Positions 1-8,527 are shown, numbered from the stretch's first letter. The stretch is DNA of 14,777 nucleotides from an uncultured Prolixibacteraceae bacterium (GCA_937915865.1 CALGIG010000051.1:1-14777), one strand, 5' to 3'. The notes: generated by a model from the letters alone, not told the origin. A program made the numbers and translations.

Positions 1-48
1 CCAATTATAGAACCCTACTGCAAGCAAGGTAAACAGAGCTTGCGAAAA

Positions 49-525
49 TTAAATTCGTTTATATAAAAGTAAGTCGGCTTGTTGTGCAACAACCTCGGCT
101 GCGCGGTCGCCTTCGGGGCTGAATGCCCATACACATGCAGCTTTCAGCGGATGTTTTTCACGGATTTTTTCAATAGCATCCAGCGCTAATTTTTTGGTAA
201 TTCCTTTGCGGCGATACTCGTCCAGAACCAGCGCCGAACAAAGATAAATGACTTCGTAGGGTACATCAAGCGGAGTTTGCTCGAAAAGTTCTTTCTCCGT
301 AATTTCTCCAGAAACGAACCTGTTCATTATATCAGTTGTAGTAGGAATAAGCAAAACCCAGGCACAGGGCCCACTCCCTTCATTATACTCAGAAATAGTT
401 GCCGGATGTATTTCTCTCAGGCACGCCAAAACCTTCTGATCAACATCGAGCTGTGCCGGATCGCTTTTTACTGAAAAGACCTCATCGGCCAATTTTACCA
501 AACGTTCGTAATTGTTTAAAGTCAT
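49..525 (-). CDS. GNAT-family N-acetyltransferase-like protein
   Basis: A 158-residue soluble protein. The stretch at residues 97-120 (SALVLDEYRRKGITKKL and following) matches GNAT motif A: a beta strand, then an R-R-K-G-I-T acetyl-CoA pyrophosphate-binding loop and a long helix. The substrate cannot be told from sequence. The C-terminal part (CVWAFSPEGDRAAEVVAQQ) is compatible with the second half of a GNAT fold. The frame can be extended upstream to 687, but the extra 54 residues lie antisense to the divergent neighbour and are not protein-like, so the ATG at 523-525 (MTLNNYERLVKL) is preferred. It is transcribed divergently from the hexapeptide-repeat gene at 602, with about 75 bp between the start codons. 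Family assignment is fairly sure; function unknown. Confidence 0.75.
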   Translation of the reverse strand: MTLNNYERLVKLADEVFSVKSDPAQLDVDQKVLACLREIHPATISEYNEGSGPCAWVLLIPTTTDIMNRFVSGEITEKELFEQTPLDVPYEVIYLCSALVLDEYRRKGITKKLALDAIEKIREKHPLKAACVWAFSPEGDRAAEVVAQQADLLLYKRI

Positions 526-537
526 GAGTAAATATAT

Positions 538-568
538 ATTGTTTCTCTCTACAAAGATGCTATATTTC
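538..568 (+). promoter_or_regulatory. Putative Bacteroidota promoter for the hexapeptide-repeat gene
   Basis: A -33-like ATTG (538-541) and a -7-like TATATTTC (561-568) are separated by 19 nt, close to the Bacteroidota pattern TTTG / TAnnTTTG. Transcription would begin near 573, downstream of the in-frame ATG at 557 and upstream of the ATG at 602. This favours 602 as the true start of the downstream gene. Confidence 0.4.
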
Positions 569-601
569 AAGCTTATTTCGAAAGTTTTAAATGATTCGGA
601 G

Positions 602-1213
602 ATGATAACAACAGACCATTTGATTAGCGGGTTTTCCCAGCTTTTTGGCGGGCAGCAGAGCTGGCAGCCCTGGGAAATAACCGACAAACTGAAGGAAATT
701 ATTTGTATTAAGTTGCTGCAGCTAGGCGATGATTATGAAATAAATAATGAGGTCGCCATTCACAAGACCGCCGTAGTTGAAGAAGGTGCAGTGTTGAAAG
801 GTCCGGCAATTGTTGGGGCCAATTGCACCGTGGGAGCTCATGCCTATTTTCGCGAAGGAGTTTTTCTCGATCAATCGGTAAAAATTGGTCCCGGATGCGA
901 AATCAAAAACAGCATTATTTTCTCCGAAACGGCTATTGCCCATTTCAACTATGTAGGCAACAGCATCATTGGCCGGAATGTAAATTTCGAAGCCGGCTCC
1001 ATCGCGGCCAACCACTACAACGAACGGTTAGATAAACAAATTTCGGTATTATATCGCGGAGAAATAATCAACACCGGCCTAAATAAATTTGGTTCGCTGG
1101 TGGGCGACGGTTCCAGAATTGGAGCCAACGCTGTACTTTCGCCCGGAACAATTCTTGAACAAAAATCGATTGTCAGAAGATTGGAATTAGTTGAGCAATA
1201 TAAACCGGAGTAA
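602..1213 (+). CDS. Left-handed beta-helix (hexapeptide-repeat) protein, GlmU C-terminus-like
   Basis: A 203-residue protein. Residues about 51-185 carry hexapeptide repeats of the [LIV]-G-x4 type (VGANCTVGAHAYFREGVFL, IGPGCEIKNSIIF, VGNSIIGRNVNFEAGSIAANH, VGDGSRIGANAVLSPGTIL), which build a left-handed beta-helix. The H-F-N-Y-V-G-N segment and later repeats resemble the acetyltransferase half of GlmU and of sugar-nucleotide pyrophosphorylase-like proteins. No nucleotidyltransferase domain precedes it, so this is a stand-alone LbH protein, probably an acyltransferase or a sugar-nucleotide-related protein. The frame is open up to a TTG at 512; ATGs exist at 524, 557 and 602. I chose 602 because a plausible promoter lies at 538-568 and the upstream residues read poorly. 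The exact reaction is not assigned. Confidence 0.75.
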   Translation: MITTDHLISGFSQLFGGQQSWQPWEITDKLKEIICIKLLQLGDDYEINNEVAIHKTAVVEEGAVLKGPAIVGANCTVGAHAYFREGVFLDQSVKIGPGCEIKNSIIFSETAIAHFNYVGNSIIGRNVNFEAGSIAANHYNERLDKQISVLYRGEIINTGLNKFGSLVGDGSRIGANAVLSPGTILEQKSIVRRLELVEQYKPE

Positions 1214-1215
1214 AA

Positions 1216-1434
1216 ATGAGTTTAATTGAAATCAGGAAAATTTCAGTGGATAATTGTTTTGCCGGATACCATACTTGTAACAAAAGTCATCCTGATTACT
1301 TACTCATATCCTATTTCGAATCTTATCATTAGCAAAACAAGGATACGATCATTTTTATTTCTGCTACCAGCTATTATTTCTGGCCATATTTTGTTAACGA
1401 CTTCCCTAAAAGTAAACAAATATTAGGAAACTAA
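1216..1434 (+). pseudogene. Possible decayed small ORF interrupted by an in-frame TAG
   Basis: An ATG two bases after the preceding stop opens a 38-codon frame (starts MSLIEIRKISVDN), ended by TAG at 1330-1332. The same frame continues for 33 more codons, with a protein-like tail (SYYFWPYFVNDFPKSKQ) before TAA at 1432-1434. This could be a small gene broken by one nonsense change, or chance. I recognise no family. The rest of the gap (1435-1551) is T-rich and should hold the ilvE promoter, but no convincing -33/-7 pair was seen. A 66-codon overlapping frame at 1226-1426 is considered spurious. Confidence 0.2.
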
Positions 1435-1551
1435 AGCCAGCAAGTTTGTTAACTAATCGGATTGAACTGTTGTTTTTCTTTCTTTCTCCCGCTTTTTTTT
1501 CGTTATTTTACGCACTCTATAAAACCTTAAATTGACATACAACTAATTGTT

Positions 1552-2571
1552 ATGGAAACTATAGATTGGAAAAATATAGGTTTCGGGTATATAAAAACGG
1601 ACTATAATGTTCGTTGTACCTATAAAGACGGCGCATGGAGCGAACTGGAAGTTAGCGACAGTGAAATGGTAACTATGCATATAGCCGCCACTTGTATCCA
1701 TTACGGACAAGAATCCTTTGAAGGATTGAAAGCTTTTCGCGGACAAGACGGGAAAATCAGAATTTTTCGGATGGATGAGAACGCTAAACGTATGCAGGAC
1801 TCAAGCTACGGAACCATGATGGCTGTTTTACCCATCGAGAAATTCGAAGAAGCTGTTTTGAAAGTTGTAAAGCTGAACGAACGTTTTGTTCCGCCTTACG
1901 AGTCAGGCGCATCACTGTATATTCGTCCGTTTTTATTTGGAACAAGCGCCCAGGTAGGTGTTAAACCATCAACCGAATACATGTTTATTGTATTTGTAAC
2001 TCCGGTTGGCCCATATTTCAAGGGTGGATTCCAAACAACACCGTTCGTAATCATGCGCGAATTCGACCGTTCTGCTCCGCTCGGAATGGGTAAATACAAA
2101 GTGGGCGGAAACTATGCCGCCAGTTTGGTTGCAGGAGAAAAAGCCCACCAAATGGGTTATTCAAACGTATTTTACCTCGATGCTGCAGAAAAGAAATATA
2201 TCGATGAATGTGGCGCCGCCAATTTCTTCGGAATTAAAAGCAACACTTACGTTACGCCAAAATCGAGTTCAATCTTACCATCGATAACCAACAAAAGCCT
2301 GATGGTTTTAGCTGAAGACATGGGGATGACAGTTGAACGCCGCCATATTCCGGTTGAAGAACTGGCTACTTTTGAAGAAGTCGGCGCTTGCGGAACTGCA
2401 GCAGTAATCAGCCCCATAGAACGCATTGACGACTACGACGAAAAAATATCATACATATTTTCGAAAGATGGCAAACCAGGCCCAATCAGCGAAAAACTGT
2501 ACAAGAAACTCCGCGCTATTCAGTATGGCGACGAGCCCGACACCCATGGTTGGGTCACCATCGTTGAATAG
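1552..2571 (+). CDS. ilvE: Branched-chain amino acid aminotransferase (fold-type IV PLP enzyme)
   Basis: A 339-residue cytosolic enzyme that transaminates 2-oxo acids with glutamate in the last step of valine, leucine and isoleucine synthesis, and reversibly in their degradation. The PLP-binding lysine is K183 in YKVGGNYAAS, the family signature. SLYIRPFLFGTSAQVGVKPS (from about 121), DECGAANFFG (about 218-227) and the phosphate-binding GTAAVISPIERI (281-292) are also conserved. Length and the K-V-G-G-N-Y form fit the longer, eukaryote-like BCAT subgroup common in Bacteroidota. The gene starts at an ATG with no strong Shine-Dalgarno, usual in this phylum. It stands alone, followed 20 nt later by an intrinsic terminator; no other ilv/leu genes are next to it. 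No T-box or leader-peptide attenuator was seen. Confidence 0.95.
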   Translation: METIDWKNIGFGYIKTDYNVRCTYKDGAWSELEVSDSEMVTMHIAATCIHYGQESFEGLKAFRGQDGKIRIFRMDENAKRMQDSSYGTMMAVLPIEKFEEAVLKVVKLNERFVPPYESGASLYIRPFLFGTSAQVGVKPSTEYMFIVFVTPVGPYFKGGFQTTPFVIMREFDRSAPLGMGKYKVGGNYAASLVAGEKAHQMGYSNVFYLDAAEKKYIDECGAANFFGIKSNTYVTPKSSSILPSITNKSLMVLAEDMGMTVERRHIPVEELATFEEVGACGTAAVISPIERIDDYDEKISYIFSKDGKPGPISEKLYKKLRAIQYGDEPDTHGWVTIVE

Positions 2572-2591
2572 AAAGACATTAACACATACTG

Positions 2592-2627
2592 AAAACCCTG
2601 TTTGGAGAAATACCAGGCAGGGTTTTT
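2592..2627 (+). terminator. Intrinsic terminator of ilvE
   Basis: The arm AAAACCCTG (2592-2600) pairs with CAGGGTTTT (2618-2626) across a 17-nt loop, and the right arm runs into a T tract. It lies 20 nt after the ilvE stop. Confidence 0.8.
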
Positions 2628-2716
2628 AGTTTATAGGTACAAAAGATAATTAACCGCCGAAAATTAAAAAGTGTTAAATCGCCTTTTTTCGCCGATTCTT
2701 ATAAGTGAAATCATCA

Positions 2717-2744
2717 TTTTGCTCGTCAATATTCTGTATTTTGC
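2717..2744 (+). promoter_or_regulatory. Putative promoter of the beta-galactosidase gene
   Basis: TTTTG at 2717-2721 and TATTTTGC at 2737-2744 resemble the Bacteroidota -33 and -7 elements, though the 15-nt spacing is short. The ATG follows 29 nt downstream. No operator was recognised. Confidence 0.3.
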
Positions 2745-2773
2745 AACAAACCAATATTCCATAATCCATAAAT

Positions 2774-5700
2774 ATGAAACGCATAACATTTTTTTTGCTG
2801 ATGCTCATAAGTTTAGGGCTCTCGGCACAAAATGACTGGGAAAACGAACAGGTGATTGGCCGTAACAAAATGCCGGCACGAGCTACTTCGTATTCATTTC
2901 CTTCCGAAGAACTGGCTTTAAAAGGCGACCGCACTCAGGCACGTTTTCTTTCATTAAACGGCGAATGGCTCTTTCATTTCGAAGCCGACTCCAAAAACCG
3001 CCCGCTCGATTTTTATTCAGGAGAAAATAAGGTAGCCGGATGGGACAAAATTGAAGTCCCATCGTGCTGGGAAATGAAAGGTTACGGAACACCTATCTAT
3101 ACCAATTCTACTTACCCTTTCCCGAACCGTCCGCCATTTATAACAAGAACCAATCCGGTCGGCTCTTATTTCAGGACATTTGAAGTTCCTGCCGATTGGG
3201 ACGGGAAACAAATTATTCTTCATTTTGGAGGTGTAAGCTCTGCTTTTTATGTATGGGTAAACGGACAAATGGTAGGTTACAGCGAAGATAGTTGCCTTCC
3301 TGCCGAATTCGACATTACCGAGAAAGTTCAACAAGGGGCGAACACTGTTGCCGTACAAGTTTTTCGCTGGTCGGACGGCAGTTACCTCGAAGACCAGGAC
3401 CACTGGCGAATGAGCGGGATACAGCGGGAAGTAATGCTTTTGGCACAACCACGCGTGGCGCTGAACGACTTTTTTGTACGTACGAAATTCGACGAAAACC
3501 TGGAAGATGCCTTGTTGCAAATCCGCCCGAAAGTGACAATGAAAGACAGCATCAATATCGAAGGATGGACCGTTGAAGCTATGCTTTACAGCCCTACCGA
3601 TAAGCCAAAGTTCGTGCAACCTCTGAAAATTGATTTAAGCAAAATCGTTTACGAAGAATATCCGCAACGCGACAATGTAAAATTCGCTCTTCTGGAATCG
3701 AAAGTGGAATCACCTCAAAAATGGTCGGCTGAACTACCAGTTTTATACACCCTGGTTTTAAGCCTGAAGGACAACAAAGGCAACATTCAGGAATCGAGAA
3801 GCTGCAAAGTTGGATTCCGCGACATCCGTATTCAGGATGGAGTTTTTCTTGTTAATGGAAAGCCTGTAAAACTTTATGGGGTAAACCGTCACGAACACAG
3901 CGAAACTGGTGGAAAAACCGTAACCCGTGACGATATGCTTAAAGATGTTTTGCTGATGAAACAACAGAACCTGAATGCCGTGCGTACATGCCATTACCCA
4001 AACGACCCGTATTTTTATGAATTATGCGACAAATATGGCTTGTTTGTGATGGACGAAGCCAACATAGAAACTCACCATGCCAGCGGATACCTTACCAATC
4101 AGCCTCAATGGCATTTTGCTTATGCCGACCGCGTAATCCGCATGGTTGAACGAGATAAAAACCACCCTTGTATTTTCTCGTGGTCGCTGGGTAACGAATC
4201 GGGTACCGGCCCAAACCACGCTGCGGCTGCCGGTTGGGTAAAAGATTTTGATCCGACACGACCAATACATTATGAAGGCGCACAAGGCGATCCAAACCAT
4301 AAAGACTACAAAGCTTATGGTTCGCCCGAATACCGTAAAAATCCATATCTGGCCAATCCCGACGATACCTGGTATGTGGATATGGTTAGCCGTATGTATC
4401 CAACAATCGACCAATTGAAAGGCTTATCTGAAAGTCCTTACATTAAAAGACCAATTGTAATGTGCGAGTATGCTCATTCGATGGGAAATTCAACCGGGAA
4501 CCTGATGGAATACTGGAATGTTATTCACAGCAAAAAGAATTTAATGGGTGGTTTTATCTGGGATTGGATTGATCAGGGTATTTCGCGCACTGACGACAAA
4601 GGCCGAAAATGGTGGGCTTATGGAGGCGATTATGGCGACCAGCCTAACGACGCCAATTTCTGTATCAACGGGTTAATTAGTCCGGACAGAACAACAAAAG
4701 CAGCTACCGAAGAATGTAAATATGTATTCCAGCCAGTTGTTATCGAACCTTATGATCAGGATAAAATGCAGTTCAGGATGAAAAACAGGTTTTTCTTTAA
4801 AAACCTGAATGAGTTTAGCATCATTTGGACATTGATGGAAAATGGTAAACCTCTTAAATCAAAAAGCCTGGGTGTTTTTAGTGTTCTTCCCGGCGAATCG
4901 CGCTTGTTCGATGTGAATTACGACTTGTCTAAAACAACTGGCGAAGTTTGGCTGAAAATAAGCATTCAGTTAGCTAAAGATGAGTTGTGGGCCAAACGCG
5001 GATACGAAATCGCCAAAGAGCAATTCCTGGTAAAAGAAGCAAAACCAACACAACCCGCTCAATCGAAAATTGCAGTACAGGTTTTCGAAGATTCAGAAAA
5101 AACTTTGGTAGTTGGGGCAAAAGACTTCAAAGTTACTGTTGACAAAACCACTGGTTACATCATCAAATACCAGTTCCAGGGAAAAGATTTGTTGATTAGC
5201 GCCTTAAAACCAAATTTCTGGCGTGCACTAACCGACAACGATGCTCGCGCATGGGACGTTTTGAAAAATTTATCTGACTGGCCAACAATAACTTCGAGCC
5301 TGAAACCGGTACAGGTAAAAGTTTTGGATGAAGGTTTAAGCAAACTTGTTGTTACCGATTTGGCTGGTAACGATGGGCTTAAACTGCAATTGTCGTACAA
5401 AATTTCGGGAGACGGAGCCATTGACGTAAATTACCATGTAAAAATCGGTGAAAAACAATCAGAACCTTTACGTATTGGATTGACAACCGCTTTTTCGAAC
5501 AATTTGCAAACAATGAGCTTTTTCGGGAAAGGCCCGTATGAAAACTATTCCGACCGTTGCCATGCAGCCGAGGTAAATATTTATTCAGGTAAAGTTGAAG
5601 ATTTCTGTTTCAAATACGTTCGCCCGCAGGAAAACGGCAACCACACACAGGTTCGCTGGCTGGCGCTTCGTAATGCTACCGGCACAGGCTTGATGGTGAT

Positions 5701-5974
5701 TGGCAAACAACCGCTCAATACATCGGTTTGGCCCTACACTGCCGATACACTTATAAAAGCCGCACACATCAACGACCTTGAGCCAGCAGGGTTATACACT
5801 GTAAATATCGATTTAGGGCAGGCTGGTGTTGGAGGAAATGATACCTGGTCATGGAGAGGAATTCCACTTCCTGAATACCATCTAAACAAAAAAGAATATA
5901 GTTACGGATTTCGTCTTGTTCCTTTTGTGAAAGTAAAAGACAATGACGGGCTGATAAAAGCAGCGTTGAAATAA
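2774..5974 (+). CDS. Secreted GH2 beta-galactosidase, LacZ architecture
   Basis: A 1066-residue glycoside hydrolase of family 2, slightly longer than E. coli LacZ (1024). A signal peptide ending in GLSA-Q (cleavage near residue 18) sends it to the periplasm. Order of parts: jelly-roll sugar-binding domain (about 45-230, containing DGSYLEDQDHWRMSGIQREV), Ig-like domain (about 235-345), TIM barrel (about 350-650) and the beta-galactosidase small-chain domain (about 780-1055, with FGKGPYENYSDR). The acid/base is E475 in SWSLGNESG and the nucleophile is E565 in VMCEYAHSMGNS, the LacZ-type signatures. It should hydrolyse terminal beta-galactosides, releasing galactose; the natural glycan is unknown. 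It converges with a GH5 gene, but no SusC/D, sulfatase or regulator is nearby. The C-terminal domain and catalytic motifs make a GH2 beta-glucuronidase or mannosidase unlikely. Confidence 0.93.
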   Translation: MKRITFFLLMLISLGLSAQNDWENEQVIGRNKMPARATSYSFPSEELALKGDRTQARFLSLNGEWLFHFEADSKNRPLDFYSGENKVAGWDKIEVPSCWEMKGYGTPIYTNSTYPFPNRPPFITRTNPVGSYFRTFEVPADWDGKQIILHFGGVSSAFYVWVNGQMVGYSEDSCLPAEFDITEKVQQGANTVAVQVFRWSDGSYLEDQDHWRMSGIQREVMLLAQPRVALNDFFVRTKFDENLEDALLQIRPKVTMKDSINIEGWTVEAMLYSPTDKPKFVQPLKIDLSKIVYEEYPQRDNVKFALLESKVESPQKWSAELPVLYTLVLSLKDNKGNIQESRSCKVGFRDIRIQDGVFLVNGKPVKLYGVNRHEHSETGGKTVTRDDMLKDVLLMKQQNLNAVRTCHYPNDPYFYELCDKYGLFVMDEANIETHHASGYLTNQPQWHFAYADRVIRMVERDKNHPCIFSWSLGNESGTGPNHAAAAGWVKDFDPTRPIHYEGAQGDPNHKDYKAYGSPEYRKNPYLANPDDTWYVDMVSRMYPTIDQLKGLSESPYIKRPIVMCEYAHSMGNSTGNLMEYWNVIHSKKNLMGGFIWDWIDQGISRTDDKGRKWWAYGGDYGDQPNDANFCINGLISPDRTTKAATEECKYVFQPVVIEPYDQDKMQFRMKNRFFFKNLNEFSIIWTLMENGKPLKSKSLGVFSVLPGESRLFDVNYDLSKTTGEVWLKISIQLAKDELWAKRGYEIAKEQFLVKEAKPTQPAQSKIAVQVFEDSEKTLVVGAKDFKVTVDKTTGYIIKYQFQGKDLLISALKPNFWRALTDNDARAWDVLKNLSDWPTITSSLKPVQVKVLDEGLSKLVVTDLAGNDGLKLQLSYKISGDGAIDVNYHVKIGEKQSEPLRIGLTTAFSNNLQTMSFFGKGPYENYSDRCHAAEVNIYSGKVEDFCFKYVRPQENGNHTQVRWLALRNATGTGLMVIGKQPLNTSVWPYTADTLIKAAHINDLEPAGLYTVNIDLGQAGVGGNDTWSWRGIPLPEYHLNKKEYSYGFRLVPFVKVKDNDGLIKAALK

Positions 5975-6012
5975 TTTCAAGAGTCACAAACAGAATCAAT
6001 ACACAACTAAAA

Positions 6013-6045
6013 AGTCAGGGCTTCACTTAAAGTGAAACCCTGACT
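6013..6045 (-). terminator. Intrinsic terminator of the GH5 gene, between convergent genes
   Basis: AGTCAGGG (6013-6020) pairs with CCCTGACT (6038-6045). Inside, TTCAC pairs with GTGAA around a TTAA loop, with one C/A mismatch between the two stems. Read on the minus strand the stem is followed by TTTTT, so it serves the minus-strand GH5 gene. On the plus strand there is no T tract, so any effect on the beta-galactosidase transcript would be weaker. Confidence 0.7.
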
Positions 6046-6063
6046 CACAAAGCAAATGAGGGT

Positions 6064-7323
6064 TTACGGCTTCAATCCCATCGCTTTCACATATCCTTCG
6101 TTGGTCGCACAATTCATAAACTTACAGTTTTCAATCAGGCCAAGCAATGCTTTTTTAGCTATGTCCTGATTTGGACGGGCTTTACGTATTTCATCAAAAT
6201 TATTGCGAGGACTTTCACAAAATGTTACTACTACATCCCAATTTTCAGGTTTGGCAATGTTTTTTACCGAACTTGGGCTTCCCATACGTTTAAACGGCCA
6301 ATACGTCCAGCCAATGTTGTTTCGTTCCATCAGGCGAGTCCAGGCAGCTATCCATTGGTCTTTATTCTCGCCAGTTTCGCCCATGTATAAAGGTAGATTT
6401 ACTGAATCGCGAAAATGTACAAAATCCTGAATGTTGGCTTGCAAGGTATCACACCAATAGCGATGACAGGTGTACATCAGTTTGCTATCGAATTTTGAAT
6501 CTTTAAAAACCTTGAAATTGCCATTCCATTGTGCACCTCCAAGCATAACAATGTGGTTTTGATCTACCTCGCGAATGGCAGCCACAGCCTTTTTGTAAAG
6601 AGGTTCAAGGGCTGCGTTCAGCATATTTCTTTCTTCGGCAAAATAGGTTGCAATTGGTTCGTTCAATAAATCGTATCCCAATACTACGGGTTCGTTTTTA
6701 TAATAATCGGCTATTTTTTTCCAGATAGCTACAAATTGTTGCTGACTGGCTTCGCTTGTCATCAACCAGGGATATCCATAACTATCGTCGATGTTATCGC
6801 CGGTTTGTCCTCCGGGAGCATCGTGCATATCCAAAAGCAGAAAAATTTTCGACTCGCGGCACCACGACACCAGGCTGTCCAATCGTTGAAATCCGTCCTG
6901 GTTTTCGGTCAATCCCATATAATCTTCAGACGTGAAAAGCTTGTAATGAAATGGGATACGGATGGTATTCATGCCTAATTTATGAATATACCGAATGTCA
7001 TCGCGTGTAATGTAATTATCTTTAAACTGTTTCCAGAATTCGTTGGTAAAATCGGGGCCAACCATTTCGCGAAAAGCCTGGTCGATCAAATGGAAACAAC
7101 TAGTGCGCTGAAATCCGAACATATATCCTTCCGGGTTAAGCCAATTGCCCAGATTTATTCCACGAATGAAAAACTTCTGCCCATCAGGAGAAATTAGGTT
7201 CGGTCCATCAATACTGATAAAATCTTTTTTAAGATCGGTTTTTTGCTGGCCAGACTTTTGGCTGCATGAATAATGTAGAAACAGACCAAAAATAAGAGAA
7301 ATAATGAAAATGTTTTTTTTCAT
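6064..7323 (-). CDS. GH5-family glycoside hydrolase lipoprotein (cellulase/glucanase-like)
   Basis: A 419-residue protein with a lipoprotein signal (Lys-rich start, hydrophobic core, then HYSC with C20 as the lipidated cysteine), so it is anchored in the outer membrane or periplasm. The rest is a single GH5 (clan GH-A) barrel: RGINLGNWLNPEG (54-66), NTIRIPF (119-125), LLLDMHDAPGGQTGDN (162-177), acid/base E222 in YDLLNEP, H287 in YTCHRYW, and nucleophile E316 in LYMGETGE. W342 in YWPFKRMG fits the last barrel strand. The INLGNWL...EG and DAPGGQ motifs are reminiscent of beta-1,3- and beta-1,4-glucanases; the subfamily and substrate cannot be fixed by eye. Upstream on the minus strand, TATATTCA (7355-7362) is a weak -7 candidate. 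It is monocistronic and convergent with the GH2 gene. Confidence 0.88.
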   Translation of the reverse strand: MKKNIFIISLIFGLFLHYSCSQKSGQQKTDLKKDFISIDGPNLISPDGQKFFIRGINLGNWLNPEGYMFGFQRTSCFHLIDQAFREMVGPDFTNEFWKQFKDNYITRDDIRYIHKLGMNTIRIPFHYKLFTSEDYMGLTENQDGFQRLDSLVSWCRESKIFLLLDMHDAPGGQTGDNIDDSYGYPWLMTSEASQQQFVAIWKKIADYYKNEPVVLGYDLLNEPIATYFAEERNMLNAALEPLYKKAVAAIREVDQNHIVMLGGAQWNGNFKVFKDSKFDSKLMYTCHRYWCDTLQANIQDFVHFRDSVNLPLYMGETGENKDQWIAAWTRLMERNNIGWTYWPFKRMGSPSSVKNIAKPENWDVVVTFCESPRNNFDEIRKARPNQDIAKKALLGLIENCKFMNCATNEGYVKAMGLKP

Positions 7324-7411
7324 AGAGATAGGGTTTGTGGTTTAAAAATGCGTTTGAATATACAATTTTAAAATTTACAATCCATAGTCATTTTATCTTC
7401 AAGCTTAAATG

Positions 7412-7447
7412 AAAAAGCAGCTTCCCGTCGTACGAAAAGCTGCTTTT
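7412..7447 (-). terminator. Intrinsic terminator of the M23 peptidase gene
   Basis: AAAAGCAGCTT (7413-7423) pairs perfectly over 11 bp with AAGCTGCTTTT (7437-7447), with a 13-nt loop. Read on the minus strand it ends in a T5 run. It lies 23 nt past the peptidase stop. Confidence 0.85.
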
Positions 7448-7470
7448 GATATATTATTATATTAAACTAA

Positions 7471-8379
7471 CTAATTAACACGAAGTACTGAACCGACCTT
7501 AAGCGTTTTATTTGCTGTTATTTTATTGGCAGCGCAGAGTTTCTTTACCGTAGTATTGTATTTCCGGGCTATTGTAGAAAGATTATCACCTTTCCTGATT
7601 ACATGTTTGCCTCCTGATCCTGTTGAAGCCAGCAATTTATTATCGGGAAGCGGCTTATCCCTAAGTTTGGATGGATCAACTTCAAACTGCTTGTTCTTGT
7701 AGTAAATCTTATCGGCCTGAAGAGCAAAAGTATTCCAGTCGATGTATTTATTCGAGTCGAACGGTTCGCCAAACAAACGGGTTTCAAAGTGCAGGTGATT
7801 ACAGGTAGCCCTTCCGGTACGGCCTCCCAAACCAATTAAATCTCCGGCTTTTATGGTATCGTTCACTTTAACCTTTATGGCTTTCAAATGTGCATAAATA
7901 GTTTCCAAACCATTGTTATGCCTTACCAGAACCAAATTTCCGTACCCACTAAAACGTTTGGCAAGCCTAACCCGCCCATCAAATGCACAACGAACTGTGT
8001 CTCCCGAATTTAAACGGATGTCAGTACCCGTATGCATGCGACGGTGACGTGGACCAAACTTGGATAATATCTGACCTTTAACAGGCATTACAAACGGACT
8101 ATCTCCCGGATTTAATAATGTGACAACAATAGTGTCGTTTTTACCAGGGAGTGTGTTTACCGGATATTTAATCTGAGTTGAATTCCAGATATTCTTGTAC
8201 AAAGTTTCATCACAACTTGGCATGAGTGAATCAACCTCCAAATCCTCCGGATCAATTGTTAAAGTATCAATCTGGAAAGTTTCGTTAATTGGGGTAATTG
8301 TAGCCGGAATTGGCTCTTGTGCAAAACTATTCAGTACGAATAGTAAGCCAAATGCCAGTGTTGTTACAGTTATCTTCAT
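7471..8379 (-). CDS. Secreted M23-family peptidoglycan endopeptidase with C-terminal LysM
   Basis: A 302-residue protein with a signal peptide (MKITVTTLAFGLLFVLNSFAQ, cleavage after SFA). The peptidase domain (about 95-205) has the LytM zinc ligands H116 and D120 in HTGTDIR, then H164 in YAHL and H195-L-H197 in NHLHFE, so the site looks intact and the enzyme should cut peptide cross-links in peptidoglycan. One LysM domain (about 259-301, HVIRKGDNLSTIARKYNTT ... KVGSVLRV) should bind glycan chains. The frame can begin at a TTG at 8385, but the ATG at 8377-8379 gives the standard signal peptide. The arrangement peptidase-then-LysM is common in Bacteroidota. It is divergent from the lysozyme-like operon at 8542, giving a small cluster of wall-active genes. 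Degrader versus activator role is not resolvable, but nothing is missing from the active site. Confidence 0.92.
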   Translation of the reverse strand: MKITVTTLAFGLLFVLNSFAQEPIPATITPINETFQIDTLTIDPEDLEVDSLMPSCDETLYKNIWNSTQIKYPVNTLPGKNDTIVVTLLNPGDSPFVMPVKGQILSKFGPRHRRMHTGTDIRLNSGDTVRCAFDGRVRLAKRFSGYGNLVLVRHNNGLETIYAHLKAIKVKVNDTIKAGDLIGLGGRTGRATCNHLHFETRLFGEPFDSNKYIDWNTFALQADKIYYKNKQFEVDPSKLRDKPLPDNKLLASTGSGGKHVIRKGDNLSTIARKYNTTVKKLCAANKITANKTLKVGSVLRVN

Positions 8380-8507
8380 CCTCAAAATTTGGGTTTATAC
8401 TAAGCTCAAAAATTTGAACAGGGTTACGAAGGTAACTTTTTCATTATTTATTTCCGAATTTCCTGTTAAAAGACATACCCACATTAACAATTAATAACAC
8501 CTTTTTA

Positions 8508-8515
8508 TACATTTG
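8508..8515 (+). promoter_or_regulatory. -7 element of the lysozyme-like/NAGPA-like operon
   Basis: TACATTTG is an exact match to the Bacteroidota -7 consensus TAnnTTTG. A TTAACA about 19 nt upstream is only a weak -33. Transcription would start near 8521, shortly before the ribosome-binding site. The facing M23 gene must use its own promoter in the same 162-bp gap. Confidence 0.5.
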
Positions 8516-8527
8516 CGCCAAATTTTT

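Noticed and set aside
20..43. GCAAGC/GCTTGC hairpin as terminator of the GNAT-like gene
   Set aside because: Only a 6-bp stem with a 12-nt loop and no T tract on the minus strand; too weak to call.
1226..1426. 66-codon plus-strand ORF
   Set aside because: It starts at a non-ATG codon, overlaps another candidate frame, and its hydrophobic translation has no recognisable pattern.
3017..3619. 200-codon minus-strand ORF inside the beta-galactosidase gene
   Set aside because: It is antisense to the strongly supported GH2 coding sequence; no domain pattern, no promoter.
4022..4414. 130-codon minus-strand ORF inside the beta-galactosidase gene
   Set aside because: Shadow of the conserved catalytic barrel; its translation follows the codon bias of the other strand.
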